From Chitinispirillum alkaliphilum (lineage in GTDB: Bacteria; Fibrobacterota; Chitinivibrionia; Chitinivibrionales; Chitinispirillaceae), in NCBI GenBank assembly GCA_001045525.1, contig LDWW01000008.1, positions 1-64,000 of the forward strand: 64,000 nt of DNA. The letters run 5' to 3'. Positions 44,665 to 53,792 of the stretch are shown here, one piece after another (the first letter of the stretch is position 1; each line of letters starts with the position of its first letter). The notes beneath the pieces were generated by a model. The model worked only from the letters and a program-made list of their open reading frames with translations, did no database searches and was not told where the DNA came from. The translations under genes and the position numbers were made by a program.

Positions 44665-45785
44665 CAAAGAGCCCCTTCAATTTCACAGACTTCAGCCCTG
44701 ACGATTTTGCAGCAGAACATCTGTACGTCGTTTTGAGTTGGTGTTATACGCCCGCTTTTGACCCCTGTATCAAATTCGTAAAGCAGGCGGATTATATTTC
44801 TGAGTTGTTTGTCGGAGTAATTCCTTGCCTGGGAAACGATTCCAGACTTAATTATCACTGGGTAAACTTTCTTTTTATCCTTTTCGGTAAGCAACCCCGC
44901 AGCCTGCCCGATTCTTAGAGCAGCGTCGTTGCTTGCAGAGTAATCTTTTGAATAAAAAGCCTTTATCACACCCGGGTTTGTCTTTGAAAACCTTCGGATG
45001 CGATAGAGAGCCCAGAAGTGTTTGAATAAAGCAGACACCATGAGAGGTGCTGCAAATTTATAAGAAAAGAGAGAATCAACTATATCCAGTGCTCTGGGCA
45101 GGTTTTTCTCACCCAAAGCGGAGGTGAGCTCATAGACAGTCATTGCCCTGTTTGCTCCCGATATCAGATCTATACATTTTTTATTTACCGGTTCACCCGG
45201 AGGCAGATGAATATCTATTTTTTGAAGCTCAGAGTAAAGAGCCTCAAGGTCATATCCAACCAGATCAACCAGATATTCCGCATCGGATTGTGATATTGAT
45301 CTTGAAAACAATTGACCAATATTACTCACAAGCCACTCTGCTATTTTGTAATCAGGTGGTCTGAGAAACTTTTTTATTTCGAATCGGGGATCGGAGGAAC
45401 GCTTTTTAAGCCCGAGTTTTTTTGGAAAACCCTTATCCCCCGGGCTATCCTTGGTTTTCTTATTATCTTTTTCCTCCCCCTCGATGATCAGGTATACGTC
45501 CAGATCATAATCCAGGTAAGAGTTGATCTCCTCTAGCTCCTTTTCTGAAAGAGATTGTATATGAGTTAACAAAAACACTCTTGTCTCTTCAAACATTGAA
45601 GGAGTTATCATTTTCTGCAAAAAATAAGAAAGGGTTTCTTCGGTGGGATCGTAATTTACAAGCAGATACTCCCCGTGAGTTTTCTTTATTTCAGAGATAA
45701 ACTTCTGACGGTAGTTGAGTTTACTGAGTGAATCATTTCCACTGAGTATAAGTACTCCTGATCCTGTTTTTTCTATTCCGTTCAT
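44664..45785 (-). CDS. holA: DNA polymerase III delta subunit
   Basis: HolA is the clamp-loader subunit that opens the beta clamp. The 373-residue protein has the degenerate AAA+ layout, with V-L-I-L-S-G-N-D at the P-loop position, the R-V-F-L-L-T-H sheet strand and a C-terminal helical collar ending near Q-L-R-N-I-I-R-L-L-Y-E-F-D. Identification rests on this pattern and length. ATGA overlap with waaA. Confidence 0.88.
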   Translation of the reverse strand: MNGIEKTGSGVLILSGNDSLSKLNYRQKFISEIKKTHGEYLLVNYDPTEETLSYFLQKMITPSMFEETRVFLLTHIQSLSEKELEEINSYLDYDLDVYLIIEGEEKDNKKTKDSPGDKGFPKKLGLKKRSSDPRFEIKKFLRPPDYKIAEWLVSNIGQLFSRSISQSDAEYLVDLVGYDLEALYSELQKIDIHLPPGEPVNKKCIDLISGANRAMTVYELTSALGEKNLPRALDIVDSLFSYKFAAPLMVSALFKHFWALYRIRRFSKTNPGVIKAFYSKDYSASNDAALRIGQAAGLLTEKDKKKVYPVIIKSGIVSQARNYSDKQLRNIIRLLYEFDTGVKSGRITPTQNDVQMFCCKIVRAEVCEIEGAL

Positions 45786-47056
45786 GGGATAAGTGGCTCC
45801 AATATAGCCTGAGTTTTGTTGACAGTTTCAGCAAAAAGCACCTGAGCTCTTATAAAGCGGGCTGCATCTGTGCGCATAACCCTGTTTATCATTGTGGCGA
45901 GTTCATGAGCGGTTTGGGCTTTGAATCCAACACCGGAACTGATAAGCCTCTCGAAGCTCTCCCGTTTATCGTAATAGTTTGGACCAAAAAAAACAGGTAT
46001 TCCAAATCTTGCAGCATCCCAGACATCATGCCCCCCCACATCTACAAGGGTACCTCCGACAAACCCCACATCTGCTACACTATAGAGATCCTGCAGAGCA
46101 CTTTTCGTTTCGATAAGACAGGTTGTCCAGGTTTGGGAAGTTTTTGACTCTTTAAGATGTACCACATCATCTCCCCCCAGCTCTGCTATAAGTTGCCCTG
46201 CGGTCTCAGGATGCCTGGGGACGACAATCAATTTGAACTGTAATCCCAAAGCTCTAAGCTCCTCTGTGCACTGGCGAAGTATAACACCCTCTCCGGGATA
46301 AATTGATCCGGCAGTCAGAAGAAGAACACTCTCTTCAACACTGAGTTTCTTGCGTAAACTGCTCCATGTCCTGCGCTCTGGTCTTTTGACATTGACAAAA
46401 CTGTTAAGATTCCCTACCACATGGATATGGTTGGCAGCTACGCCCATGAAGGAGTAGCGTGAAGCATAGATTTTATCCTGTACCAGTACGATATCCATTT
46501 TCTCAAACAAAGGTTTAAATACAAACTTCAGGGCAGCAAATCTTTTATATGTTTTCTCTTCGAGCCGCCCGTTTACTATTCCCACCGGCACATTTTGCTT
46601 GCTGGCAGCCAGAAGCATTGATGGCCACAATTCAGTTTCGATAAGCCATATACGCTGGACGTTGAAGTTATTTATCACTTTTCTCATGTACGGGACAGTA
46701 TCGTAGGGCAAATACCCCACAGCACAGATACTGGCTCTTAGGTTATTTTCCAAAAACTCTACACCCGCCTTTGAGGCAGCGGTTACAAGGTATAAATCGG
46801 CAGGGTGATGAGAGGAGATAAAGTCCACAAATTTACAAAGTGTTTCAGCTTCGCTCAACGAAGCAGCATGCAGCCACACAACAGCCCGGGCATTGTGGTC
46901 CTTGAGCTTTCGTGGCAGATTCTGCCGTTCGCGATATCCCCATACAGCATTCTTTTCTTTGAAAAAGATTGCCAAAACAGGCACAGCGATTTTGAGAAGT
47001 GCCATGAAAACGAAACTGTACAATGTTATAAAAATAGTTGTAATATGCTTATTCAT
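45782..47056 (-). CDS. waaA: 3-deoxy-D-manno-octulosonic acid transferase
   Basis: This GT30 enzyme adds Kdo to lipid A precursors at the inner membrane. One N-terminal membrane helix (about 10-30) precedes two Rossmann-like domains; signatures W-L-H-A-A-S-L-S-E-A and W-L-I-E-T-E-L-W-P-S near 135, and V-G-G-T-L-V-D-V-G-G-H-D near 330. The frame opens at 47071 (TTG) but the ATG at 47056, five bases after the upstream stop, is more likely (424 residues). With lpxK it shows LPS synthesis. Confidence 0.94.
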   Translation of the reverse strand: MNKHITTIFITLYSFVFMALLKIAVPVLAIFFKEKNAVWGYRERQNLPRKLKDHNARAVVWLHAASLSEAETLCKFVDFISSHHPADLYLVTAASKAGVEFLENNLRASICAVGYLPYDTVPYMRKVINNFNVQRIWLIETELWPSMLLAASKQNVPVGIVNGRLEEKTYKRFAALKFVFKPLFEKMDIVLVQDKIYASRYSFMGVAANHIHVVGNLNSFVNVKRPERRTWSSLRKKLSVEESVLLLTAGSIYPGEGVILRQCTEELRALGLQFKLIVVPRHPETAGQLIAELGGDDVVHLKESKTSQTWTTCLIETKSALQDLYSVADVGFVGGTLVDVGGHDVWDAARFGIPVFFGPNYYDKRESFERLISSGVGFKAQTAHELATMINRVMRTDAARFIRAQVLFAETVNKTQAILEPLIP

Positions 47057-47061
47057 GAAGT

Positions 47062-48522
47062 TTAGCTGCAAACTGTAACCTGATTTTTCCCTTTACGTTT
47101 TGAACTGTACATTGCCGCATCAGCCTTAGCTATGAGCTCATCTTTTGTTATCGGTTCACTTCCACGATACACAGCCAAGCCAAAGCTTGCAGTATAAGTA
47201 AAACTCACGGAAGCACTGGTGAAAGGTCGCTCTGAAATTATCCGGCAGATCCTTTCAACCAAAACTTCTCCCCCTTTTTCATCTCCATCCGGCAAAACCA
47301 GACAAAACTCCTCTCCCCCGTAGCGTGCCACCACATCAGCAGTGCGAACATTTGAGACAAGTCGTCGGGTAAGATCTTTTATCACAGCATCCCCTATCTG
47401 ATGGCCGTAAGTATCATTTATCATCTTAAAATTATCGATATCAAGAAATACAAGTGAGAAGTCGCTTTTTCTGCGATTTGCACGGGCGATCTCCCGGTCG
47501 AGAGTTTCATGAAAGAAACGATGATTTCCGATACCTGTAAGGCTGTCTGTTTTGGCCTGAAACCGGGTCAGGATATCAACATAGCCATGTTCAACCACAG
47601 GTGCAACCAAAGATGTAAAAACATGCATAAATTGATTGCAATCCGCAGTGTCATCATTATTTTCGTACCTGTATACCGCGATCGATCCGATAGTTTTGCC
47701 TGCCAGAACCATGGGGACAGAAACACACCTGAGTTTTTTATCTATCGAGGCATTGTGCTCACTTTGCCTGCCCTTGAAAACAAAAACAGGTATATCATCA
47801 CAAACAAACTCCTGCTTGTCCAGATAGGGAAACACCTCATTCCAGAACTGCAGCAGCTTTGTTTTAATCTTCTCATCCTCCAGTTCGCCATTTTGTGGTG
47901 AAACGTAGATTTCCCTGAACCCTTTTAGGTTTACACCCACAGTACAGAAAACCGCATCCGTTCTTTGGTTGGCCTCTTCAAGAACCACTTTCATAACTTC
48001 TGAAATTTCAAGGGACAGCATTAGCTTGCGGCTGAAGTAATAAAGGGCAGTGATGTCGTAGATATGTTTTTTGACACCCGGTTCCAGGAAATCGGACTGT
48101 TGCATAAGCTTAAGGCTCTTGAGATGAAAAAGTCTGGATGCAATAGCTTTTTCAACCTGAAAAACGAAATCAGAAACAGCAAATGGTTTTGTAAGATAAG
48201 ATACAGCCCCCATATTCAGGGCTTTTGTTGCGGTATCAAGCGAAGCATATCCGGTAATCACAATCACCTCAACAAATTCATCTTTGCTTTTGGCATATGG
48301 CAGAATCTCTGTGCCGGATATATCGGGGAGTTTAAGATCAGTAACAACAAGATCAAACTCGAACTGGTCTATCAGGGAGAAAGCCTCCCTGCCATTATTG
48401 CACACTTTCACCTTGTAATTTGGCTTCAGAGCGGTTTTCAGGACTTCGCAAATCACCTTTTCATCATCGACTATTAAGATGCTGCAATCAGTGGGGCGTT
48501 TAACTAAGGATTGTGTGCTCAT
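47062..48522 (-). CDS. REC-GAF-like-GGDEF response regulator (diguanylate cyclase)
   Basis: The receiver (about 13-130) has the acidic pair D19-D20, phospho-acceptor D62 and the K-P after beta-5. A GAF-like sensor region (about 165-310) follows. The GGDEF domain (about 325-486) has active site G-G-E-E-F at 402-406 and a feedback-inhibition RxxD (R-T-A-D) at 393-396, five residues upstream, so it looks fully active and product-inhibited. It makes c-di-GMP. No partner kinase is adjacent. It heads the waaA-holA-truA-htrA run, five bases before waaA, so it may be co-expressed with envelope genes. Confidence 0.93.
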   Translation of the reverse strand: MSTQSLVKRPTDCSILIVDDEKVICEVLKTALKPNYKVKVCNNGREAFSLIDQFEFDLVVTDLKLPDISGTEILPYAKSKDEFVEVIVITGYASLDTATKALNMGAVSYLTKPFAVSDFVFQVEKAIASRLFHLKSLKLMQQSDFLEPGVKKHIYDITALYYFSRKLMLSLEISEVMKVVLEEANQRTDAVFCTVGVNLKGFREIYVSPQNGELEDEKIKTKLLQFWNEVFPYLDKQEFVCDDIPVFVFKGRQSEHNASIDKKLRCVSVPMVLAGKTIGSIAVYRYENNDDTADCNQFMHVFTSLVAPVVEHGYVDILTRFQAKTDSLTGIGNHRFFHETLDREIARANRRKSDFSLVFLDIDNFKMINDTYGHQIGDAVIKDLTRRLVSNVRTADVVARYGGEEFCLVLPDGDEKGGEVLVERICRIISERPFTSASVSFTYTASFGLAVYRGSEPITKDELIAKADAAMYSSKRKGKNQVTVCS

Positions 48523-48580
48523 AGATTACCGGATAAGGTTTCTGGATGAACCAGAAGAATGTAATTAAGGAAACACAATT

Positions 48581-48608
48581 AAAATACTATATTTATATGC
48601 TCTGACAA
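48581..48608 (-). promoter_or_regulatory. Candidate promoter for the REC-GGDEF/waaA run
   Basis: On the minus strand TTGTCA (48603-48608) and TATTTT (48581-48586) are 16 bases apart, with the -10 box 58 bases before the start codon. The match is moderate. Confidence 0.4.
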
Positions 48609-48657
48609 AAGTTCATTGTAATATAAATCCCAGAGAAACAGAAAATCAGGGGAAATT

Positions 48658-48783
48658 ATGTCGTTAACAGTCACTAAAGAATATGAGTTCCGATACAAAG
48701 GGCAAAGTCCTGCATTGGTTTTGCTATGTAATGACTTACATCAGAAATTACCGGCAGCAAAGTTTGACTTCGGATTAGGGTAA
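48658..48783 (+). CDS. Possible 41-residue small protein
   Basis: An ATG at 48658 preceded by AGGGGAAATT opens a 41-codon frame ending TAA at 48783. The product starts M-S-L-T-V-T-K-E-Y-E-F and is mixed in character with no signal peptide. It fills the centre of the 342-base gap between the REC-GGDEF gene and the next lipoprotein gene. I do not recognise it; it may be a small gene, a leader peptide or chance. Confidence 0.4.
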   Translation: MSLTVTKEYEFRYKGQSPALVLLCNDLHQKLPAAKFDFGLG

Positions 48784-48809
48784 ACCTATTTTTTCACCAA
48801 TAACTGATC

Positions 48810-48838
48810 GGTACGCCCTCGCTGTACCTTAATTTTTT
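48810..48838 (+). terminator. Weak terminator-like hairpin
   Basis: GGTAC (48810-48814) and GTACC (48824-48828) form a five-bp stem with a nine-base loop, followed by TTAATTTTTT. It lies 26 bases after the possible small ORF and 26 bases before the lipoprotein start, and could end a short transcript or attenuate the downstream operon. Confidence 0.45.
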
Positions 48839-48864
48839 CCTCATCAATATTCGGCAGGTGAATA

Positions 48865-50073
48865 ATGGCCCCAAGACTTAGGTATCATCTTACATTTTTT
48901 ACCACATTTTTAGCAGTTCTCATGCTCTCCTGCACACAGGAGGATAGTTTAACCGGTGCAGGCAGCGAAATAATCAACATCCATGACCCGGAGCTTAATG
49001 ATCCTGATGGGAATTTTCGCAGCCTCAACTCCCGCAATTTCATTAAAGGCGGGTTCAGCCTTCCTTTGGAGTCTGACAGCACTTTCGGTCACCATTTCGG
49101 TAAACGAGAAATAATGGTGGGTTCGATTGGAAATCAGAACATGTTGGGATATGCGGGTTTTTACATACCTTTCAGAGATACCACCAAAAAATATAAGTTC
49201 AACAATGATGATCAGCTGTTGAGTGCATATCTGCACATCAACGCAGATACTTCTCATGAAAACGAATCATCACAAACAGTACAAGTTTACATCTCCTCAC
49301 CCAAATCCCCCAATGAACTTGTCAGGTTTAACCCCGAAGATCCTCTTTTGGGAACAGCTACAATTGCCGCAGAGTCAAAAGACTCAATACGTCTTCCGGA
49401 TGATTTAGCCAGTGCAATGTATGATATCGTGACCTTCAACCGTTCAGGTGTTGACAGCACGGATTTACCCGCGCAACAGTTCGCCTTCACTTTTCCCGAC
49501 AGCAGCGAATCTCTAAATTACATCTTAGCCCCCTACATCACCTTCAATATTTTGGCCAAGGATACAATACAGCACACTCTCAGAAGTATCTCAGAGTACA
49601 CGGTTTACGAAAAGGACGGAGACTCACTCTCTCAGCAGCCAGTTTCATCTGTAAGTTCAAGAAGGATTGCAGTGCTGGAGCTGGACTTAAACCAGATATA
49701 CGATAGTGTATATAACACTTCCGGCACCGATTTCGAAGGCATACTGAGCGGCAGATTTGAATTTGAGGGGAAACCATCAACAGAGCTTATGCGTAAAGAC
49801 GACAATGTCAGTTTCAGATACATACTGATGGATACTCTTATCACCAATCAAAACACTCTTAACAATCTCTTTTCAAATATTACTACCCCTGTTGTCATAA
49901 AGGATAAAAATTTTACTATTTCAATAAGAGCTGCACTGCAGAACATCATACGTTCGGGCAGACCAGATTCAGCATACCTATACATTCAGACAGTTGGAAG
50001 CAAAAATCATCTTGGACAGATAGAATGGTCCACACCATATAATTTCCAGGCAGTTTTAACAACCATCAGATAA
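48865..50073 (+). CDS. Lipoprotein of unknown function
   Basis: The N-terminus (basic, hydrophobic, V-L-M-L-S-C) is a lipoprotein signal with Cys near 23. The remaining ~380 residues are beta-rich and polar (S/T/D/N) with no family I can name; the general look is like Bacteroidota surface lipoproteins such as DUF4270. It is probably outer-membrane anchored. It is followed at 11 bases by a barrel protein, so a two-component envelope complex is plausible. Start ATG at 48865 has AGGTG upstream. Confidence 0.75.
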   Translation: MAPRLRYHLTFFTTFLAVLMLSCTQEDSLTGAGSEIINIHDPELNDPDGNFRSLNSRNFIKGGFSLPLESDSTFGHHFGKREIMVGSIGNQNMLGYAGFYIPFRDTTKKYKFNNDDQLLSAYLHINADTSHENESSQTVQVYISSPKSPNELVRFNPEDPLLGTATIAAESKDSIRLPDDLASAMYDIVTFNRSGVDSTDLPAQQFAFTFPDSSESLNYILAPYITFNILAKDTIQHTLRSISEYTVYEKDGDSLSQQPVSSVSSRRIAVLELDLNQIYDSVYNTSGTDFEGILSGRFEFEGKPSTELMRKDDNVSFRYILMDTLITNQNTLNNLFSNITTPVVIKDKNFTISIRAALQNIIRSGRPDSAYLYIQTVGSKNHLGQIEWSTPYNFQAVLTTIR

Positions 50074-50084
50074 GAGTGGGAAAC

Positions 50085-51293
50085 ATGGCAAAAAAAATAA
50101 TTGTATACCTTTTTATTGTAGCGATATCTGTACAGGCCCGTTCCTATTTAGGACTCAACTACCCGCTTGGCTTGCCTATGGAAGGAACACCGGGGATGTC
50201 AAGATCTATGGGTAACACCGGAACCGGCATCAGAGACATATCCCTTGGTTTGGCTCTTAACCCTGCCAATATGGCTATGCCTAACCAATCAAGCTTTTCA
50301 ACGCTCTATTCTTTGGAAATGAACACTTTCAACGGCAACAGTAAAGAACGTGTACAAAGCTCCCACCCCTCTTTTATCTCCTTTATCATGCCCCTTGGGC
50401 AGCTTGGTAATGTTGGTGTTTCGGTTGACAAAAGAACCGACGGAGAAAGCAGCCACAGAAGTGTAGGATTCTTTGAGGGTACAGAGGATACAATCTACAC
50501 CGGGATAGTCAGAAGCGGTGGTCTTACTGCCTGGCAAGGTGGCTGGGGATATCAGTTCCAAAATGATCTGAGTATTGGTGTAACCTACGAACGTTTTTTC
50601 TACAACATGAAAACCGATCGGATTCATGGTTTTGCAGATGGTGATGATAATGTGGGCAGAATCATCAATAGAAATCAGATTTCGTTTCCTGCAAACGGAA
50701 TACGGGGGGGTATACTCTACCCAATCAACAAACTGAGTATTGGTGTCTCCGGGGAGTATATCTTCCCTTCTGAAGGCACTATAGACAGTGAACTGATTTT
50801 GTATGATGGTACAACCAAAAGTGAGAGGGATATTTCGGTGCATCTGCCTCCCTCTGCATCAGTTGGTCTCTCCTACAGGTTCAATCGCCACTGGCTCGCA
50901 GCGGCTGATGTTGGTGTAACACTGTGGGATCGGTACATATCAGATATCGACAACACAGATGATCTGCGCAGGGCATACTCCTTCTCAGCAGGGGCCAATT
51001 ACACACCTGTGCGGGGGCAGATAACCCAAAACTACTGGGAGAGAATACAGTACAGGGCTGGGCTAAATTATTCTCAGATGCCTCTTGAGGGAGCGTCTTC
51101 AAGATCTCTGAGCATGGGGTTAGGCTTGCCTGTCCAGGAAAGCTCGGGGATTCTTGACGTTGTATTTGAAATGGGCAGACGTACAGACGATCACGATGAG
51201 AGGCTTAAAGACTACTCAGAGTCATTTTACAGGATTCATCTTGGTATAAATGGCAGCAGAAAATGGTTTGAACAAAGACGATATACGTACTGA
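50085..51293 (+). CDS. PorV-like outer-membrane barrel protein
   Basis: The protein starts with a signal peptide (A-K-K-I-I-V-Y-L-F-I-V-A-I-S-V-Q-A) then the family's G-M-S-R-S-M-G-N-T-G-T-G and L-N-P-A-N-M-A motifs, followed by amphipathic strands. Similar in style to the gene at 10998-12062 and to 54586-55716. It probably forms a beta-barrel partner of the preceding lipoprotein. ATG at 50085 is preferred to GTG at 50076 (GTGGGAAAC serves as ribosome site). Confidence 0.75.
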   Translation: MAKKIIVYLFIVAISVQARSYLGLNYPLGLPMEGTPGMSRSMGNTGTGIRDISLGLALNPANMAMPNQSSFSTLYSLEMNTFNGNSKERVQSSHPSFISFIMPLGQLGNVGVSVDKRTDGESSHRSVGFFEGTEDTIYTGIVRSGGLTAWQGGWGYQFQNDLSIGVTYERFFYNMKTDRIHGFADGDDNVGRIINRNQISFPANGIRGGILYPINKLSIGVSGEYIFPSEGTIDSELILYDGTTKSERDISVHLPPSASVGLSYRFNRHWLAAADVGVTLWDRYISDIDNTDDLRRAYSFSAGANYTPVRGQITQNYWERIQYRAGLNYSQMPLEGASSRSLSMGLGLPVQESSGILDVVFEMGRRTDDHDERLKDYSESFYRIHLGINGSRKWFEQRRYTY

Positions 51294-51311
51294 CCGGGAT
51301 TATAGGATTTT

Positions 51312-51340
51312 CCGGCAAGCTCAATTTATGGGCCTGCCGG
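51312..51340 (+). other. GC-rich hairpin after the lipoprotein-barrel pair
   Basis: CCGGCA (51312-51317) pairs with TGCCGG (51335-51340) around a 17-base loop that can add a few more pairs. There is no T tract, so it may stabilise the mRNA end or be a weak, factor-assisted terminator. Confidence 0.5.
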
Positions 51341-51390
51341 TCTTGGTCATGTATGATTCACAATTCTATTCCGGACAGTCTTGATATAAC

Positions 51391-51448
51391 ATATATTCCA
51401 TATGCATTAATTGAAGCGACCCTCACTTAATGCCTCTCTGGAATATAT
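51391..51448 (+). promoter_or_regulatory. Two-segment perfect inverted repeat in the DUF4912-GH57 leader
   Basis: ATATATTCCA (51391-51400) is the exact complement of TGGAATATAT (51439-51448), and inside it GCATTAA (51404-51410) pairs with TTAATGC (51427-51433). The two stems (10 and 7 bp) are split by a small internal loop and closed by a 16-base loop. It ends 14 bases before the ATG at 51463, which lacks a clear ribosome site. It may be an RNA switch or a double operator. Confidence 0.55.
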
Positions 51449-51462
51449 AAGACAAGACAGAT

Positions 51463-52137
51463 ATGCACCGCAGAAAAAAAACAGAAAAAATTCTCAGACG
51501 CCTGATACGCAAAAAAGTTGCCCATAGAAACAGTAGCGTTCACACAACCGGCACTCTGTCTTCTTCTGCATACCCGGAAACTCCATCAGGAGTGCAGATT
51601 GACACCAATATTCCTGAATATTACAACGACACATATATCCGGGCAATCCCAAGAGATCCGGAACATGTTTTTGTGTACTGGGAAATAGGTACAGAAACAA
51701 AGAAACTGACTCAGAAATATATGGGTGAAGAGGTAACCAGGGCAAAAGAAACGCTTCGCCTGACTCAGATAAACAGTCTGGATGACATACCGAAGAAAAA
51801 AGTTGTCACAGAAACCAAGATAGAGCGTAAACCTGACAACCGAGTTATCGAAGTACCAAAACCGGGAAAAACATATCAGGTGCAGTTTGGTTTAAAATCA
51901 GCACAAGGGAACTTTTTACCAATCACCAATTCTAAACCATTGCCACTTCCCAGCCGCACTGTATCTGAGCCCCGTCCGGACAGAAAAGAGAAAGTCGACA
52001 CTGAAGCTGTCACGAGACTCTCTTTGGAGGGTATGCCACCAGAAATGGGACTCTCAGAGCAGATAAGTGGACTTAACCTCCCATCCAGCGATAGCCAAAC
52101 AGAAAAATTCAGCGGAAAAACTGAAAGCGGAAAATGA
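51463..52137 (+). CDS. DUF4912-domain protein
   Basis: Residues about 47-160 match DUF4912: Y-I-R-A-I-P-R-D-P-E-H-V-F-V-Y-W-E-I, followed by V-x-F-G-L-K-x-x-x-G-x-F-L-P-I-x-x-S. The N-terminus is very basic and the C-terminal 60 residues are Ser/Pro/Glu-rich and disordered-looking. DUF4912 genes often accompany GH57 branching enzymes in many phyla, as here, and may bind glycan or regulate. Overlaps the GH57 gene by four bases. Confidence 0.82.
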   Translation: MHRRKKTEKILRRLIRKKVAHRNSSVHTTGTLSSSAYPETPSGVQIDTNIPEYYNDTYIRAIPRDPEHVFVYWEIGTETKKLTQKYMGEEVTRAKETLRLTQINSLDDIPKKKVVTETKIERKPDNRVIEVPKPGKTYQVQFGLKSAQGNFLPITNSKPLPLPSRTVSEPRPDRKEKVDTEAVTRLSLEGMPPEMGLSEQISGLNLPSSDSQTEKFSGKTESGK

Positions 52138-53753
52138 GCAAAGAGAAAGAAATTACCTGCGCAACAAAGCCCAATGGGTATTTATGTCTGGTACTTCATG
52201 CTCATCTGCCTTATGTCCGCCATCCTGAAAAAGACTACATAATGGAGGAGAACTGGTTTTATGAAGCGCTAACAGAAACCTATATTCCCCTTCTGCTCAT
52301 GTTCAGAAATCTCCGTGATGACAATGTTCCGTTTAAACTTACAATGTCTCTGACACCTCCCCTTTGCGCAATGATAAATGATGAGCTGTTGCAGGAAAGA
52401 TACAGCAGACATCTAAGGAAACTTATATCACTGGCGAAAAAGGAGATCATACGAACCAGGGACGACCCTCAATTAAATCAGATAGCTGAGTTTTATCTCG
52501 ACAAATTCAATCTTACCTACCATCTTTATGAGAATAGATTCGGGAGAAACTTGCTAAAGGAGTTCAGAGAAGCGCAGGAGCTTGGTTTCCTGGAAACTAT
52601 CACTTGTGCAGCAACTCACGGCTATCTGCCCAATATGCAGTTTAACGTAAATGCAGTACGGGCACAGATAAGGTTAGGAGTTGAGTCACACACTCAAAAT
52701 CTGGGCACAGCTCCCAAAGGGATCTGGTTGCCGGAGTGTGGTTACTACCCGGGTCTGGAGGAGATCCTTCACCAAGAGGGTTTGGGCTTTTTCTTTATGG
52801 AGACCCATGGTTTACTTCTTGGTAAACCGCGTCCGAGTTATGGGGTTTTTGCTCCGGTATACTGTAAAGATGCCCCAGTTGCGGCTTTTGGAAGGGATGT
52901 GGAATCCTCCCGTTCAGTTTGGAGTGCGGATCAGGGATACCCCGGGCACCCGTCATACAGGGATTTTTATAAGGATATCGGGTATACCCTTGAAATGGAC
53001 TATATTGCGCCATATATCGATCCTGCCGGTATCAGAATTCAAACAGGAATAAAGTACCACAGGGTAACAGACCGGCAAAGCGAGGAAAAGGAGCCATATA
53101 ACCGCCTGGAGGCACTGCGTACAGCTTCAGAGCACGCGGGAAATTTTATGCACAACAGAGAGCAGCAGATTCTACACCTTAATGAGGTTATGGACCGACC
53201 TCCCATAATCTCCTCACTCTATGATGCGGAGCTTTTCGGTCACTGGTGGTATGAGGGTCCGGAATGGCTCAATTACCTTTTCCGCAAAAGCTGTTTTGAG
53301 CAAAACACCTATCAACTCATAACCCCATCTGAATATCTGAGTCTCTATCCGGAAAACGACACAATAGAGCCATCCTTCTCAAGCTGGGGTGAAGGTGGTT
53401 ACTCTTATGTATGGCTCAACGAAACCAACAGCTGGATATACCGCCATATTCACCGTATGGAGAACAGAATGGTCGAGAGTGCGAGAAAGTTTGCAGGTGC
53501 CAGTGGTATGGAACGACGCATACTGAACCAAATGGCACGGGAACTGCTTCTTTCTCAGAGTAGTGACTGGGCGTTTATCATGAAAACAGGGACCATGGTA
53601 GAGTATGCCATTCGCAGAACAAAGGAGCACATTTCAAATTTTCTCAAACTATACGATCTTCTGAACAAAGAAAGTAGAGACGTGGCGTTTTTGTCCCTTG
53701 TGGAATCAAGGAACAATATTTTTCCCGATATAGACTTTACAATTTACTGCTGA
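52134..53753 (+). CDS. GH57-family (DUF1957-type) 1,4-alpha-glucan branching enzyme
   Basis: The first residues show L-V-L-H-A-H-L-P-Y-V-R-H-P. The catalytic nucleophile is E201 in W-L-P-E-C-G-Y and the acid/base is D364 in S-L-Y-D-A-E-L-F-G-H-W-W-Y-E-G, both intact. A DUF1957-type helical C-terminal part ends at residue 539. The enzyme introduces alpha-1,6 branches into glycogen-like glucans in the cytoplasm. Coupled at ATGA to the DUF4912 gene. Confidence 0.93.
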   Translation: MSKEKEITCATKPNGYLCLVLHAHLPYVRHPEKDYIMEENWFYEALTETYIPLLLMFRNLRDDNVPFKLTMSLTPPLCAMINDELLQERYSRHLRKLISLAKKEIIRTRDDPQLNQIAEFYLDKFNLTYHLYENRFGRNLLKEFREAQELGFLETITCAATHGYLPNMQFNVNAVRAQIRLGVESHTQNLGTAPKGIWLPECGYYPGLEEILHQEGLGFFFMETHGLLLGKPRPSYGVFAPVYCKDAPVAAFGRDVESSRSVWSADQGYPGHPSYRDFYKDIGYTLEMDYIAPYIDPAGIRIQTGIKYHRVTDRQSEEKEPYNRLEALRTASEHAGNFMHNREQQILHLNEVMDRPPIISSLYDAELFGHWWYEGPEWLNYLFRKSCFEQNTYQLITPSEYLSLYPENDTIEPSFSSWGEGGYSYVWLNETNSWIYRHIHRMENRMVESARKFAGASGMERRILNQMARELLLSQSSDWAFIMKTGTMVEYAIRRTKEHISNFLKLYDLLNKESRDVAFLSLVESRNNIFPDIDFTIYC

Positions 53754-53792
53754 CCAAACAAACTTTATCGCATAACAGTAGCCAAGGAGGTC

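Noticed and set aside
48690-48830. Possible c-di-GMP (GEMM) riboswitch in the gap before the lipoprotein gene
   Set aside because: A short stretch resembles the start of the GEMM core, but the conserved internal motifs and paired stems do not follow.
53533-53548. Sigma54 -24/-12 match (GG, ten bases, GC) on the plus strand
   Set aside because: It is inside the coding sequence of the GH57 enzyme, and no gene start follows on the plus strand at the right distance.
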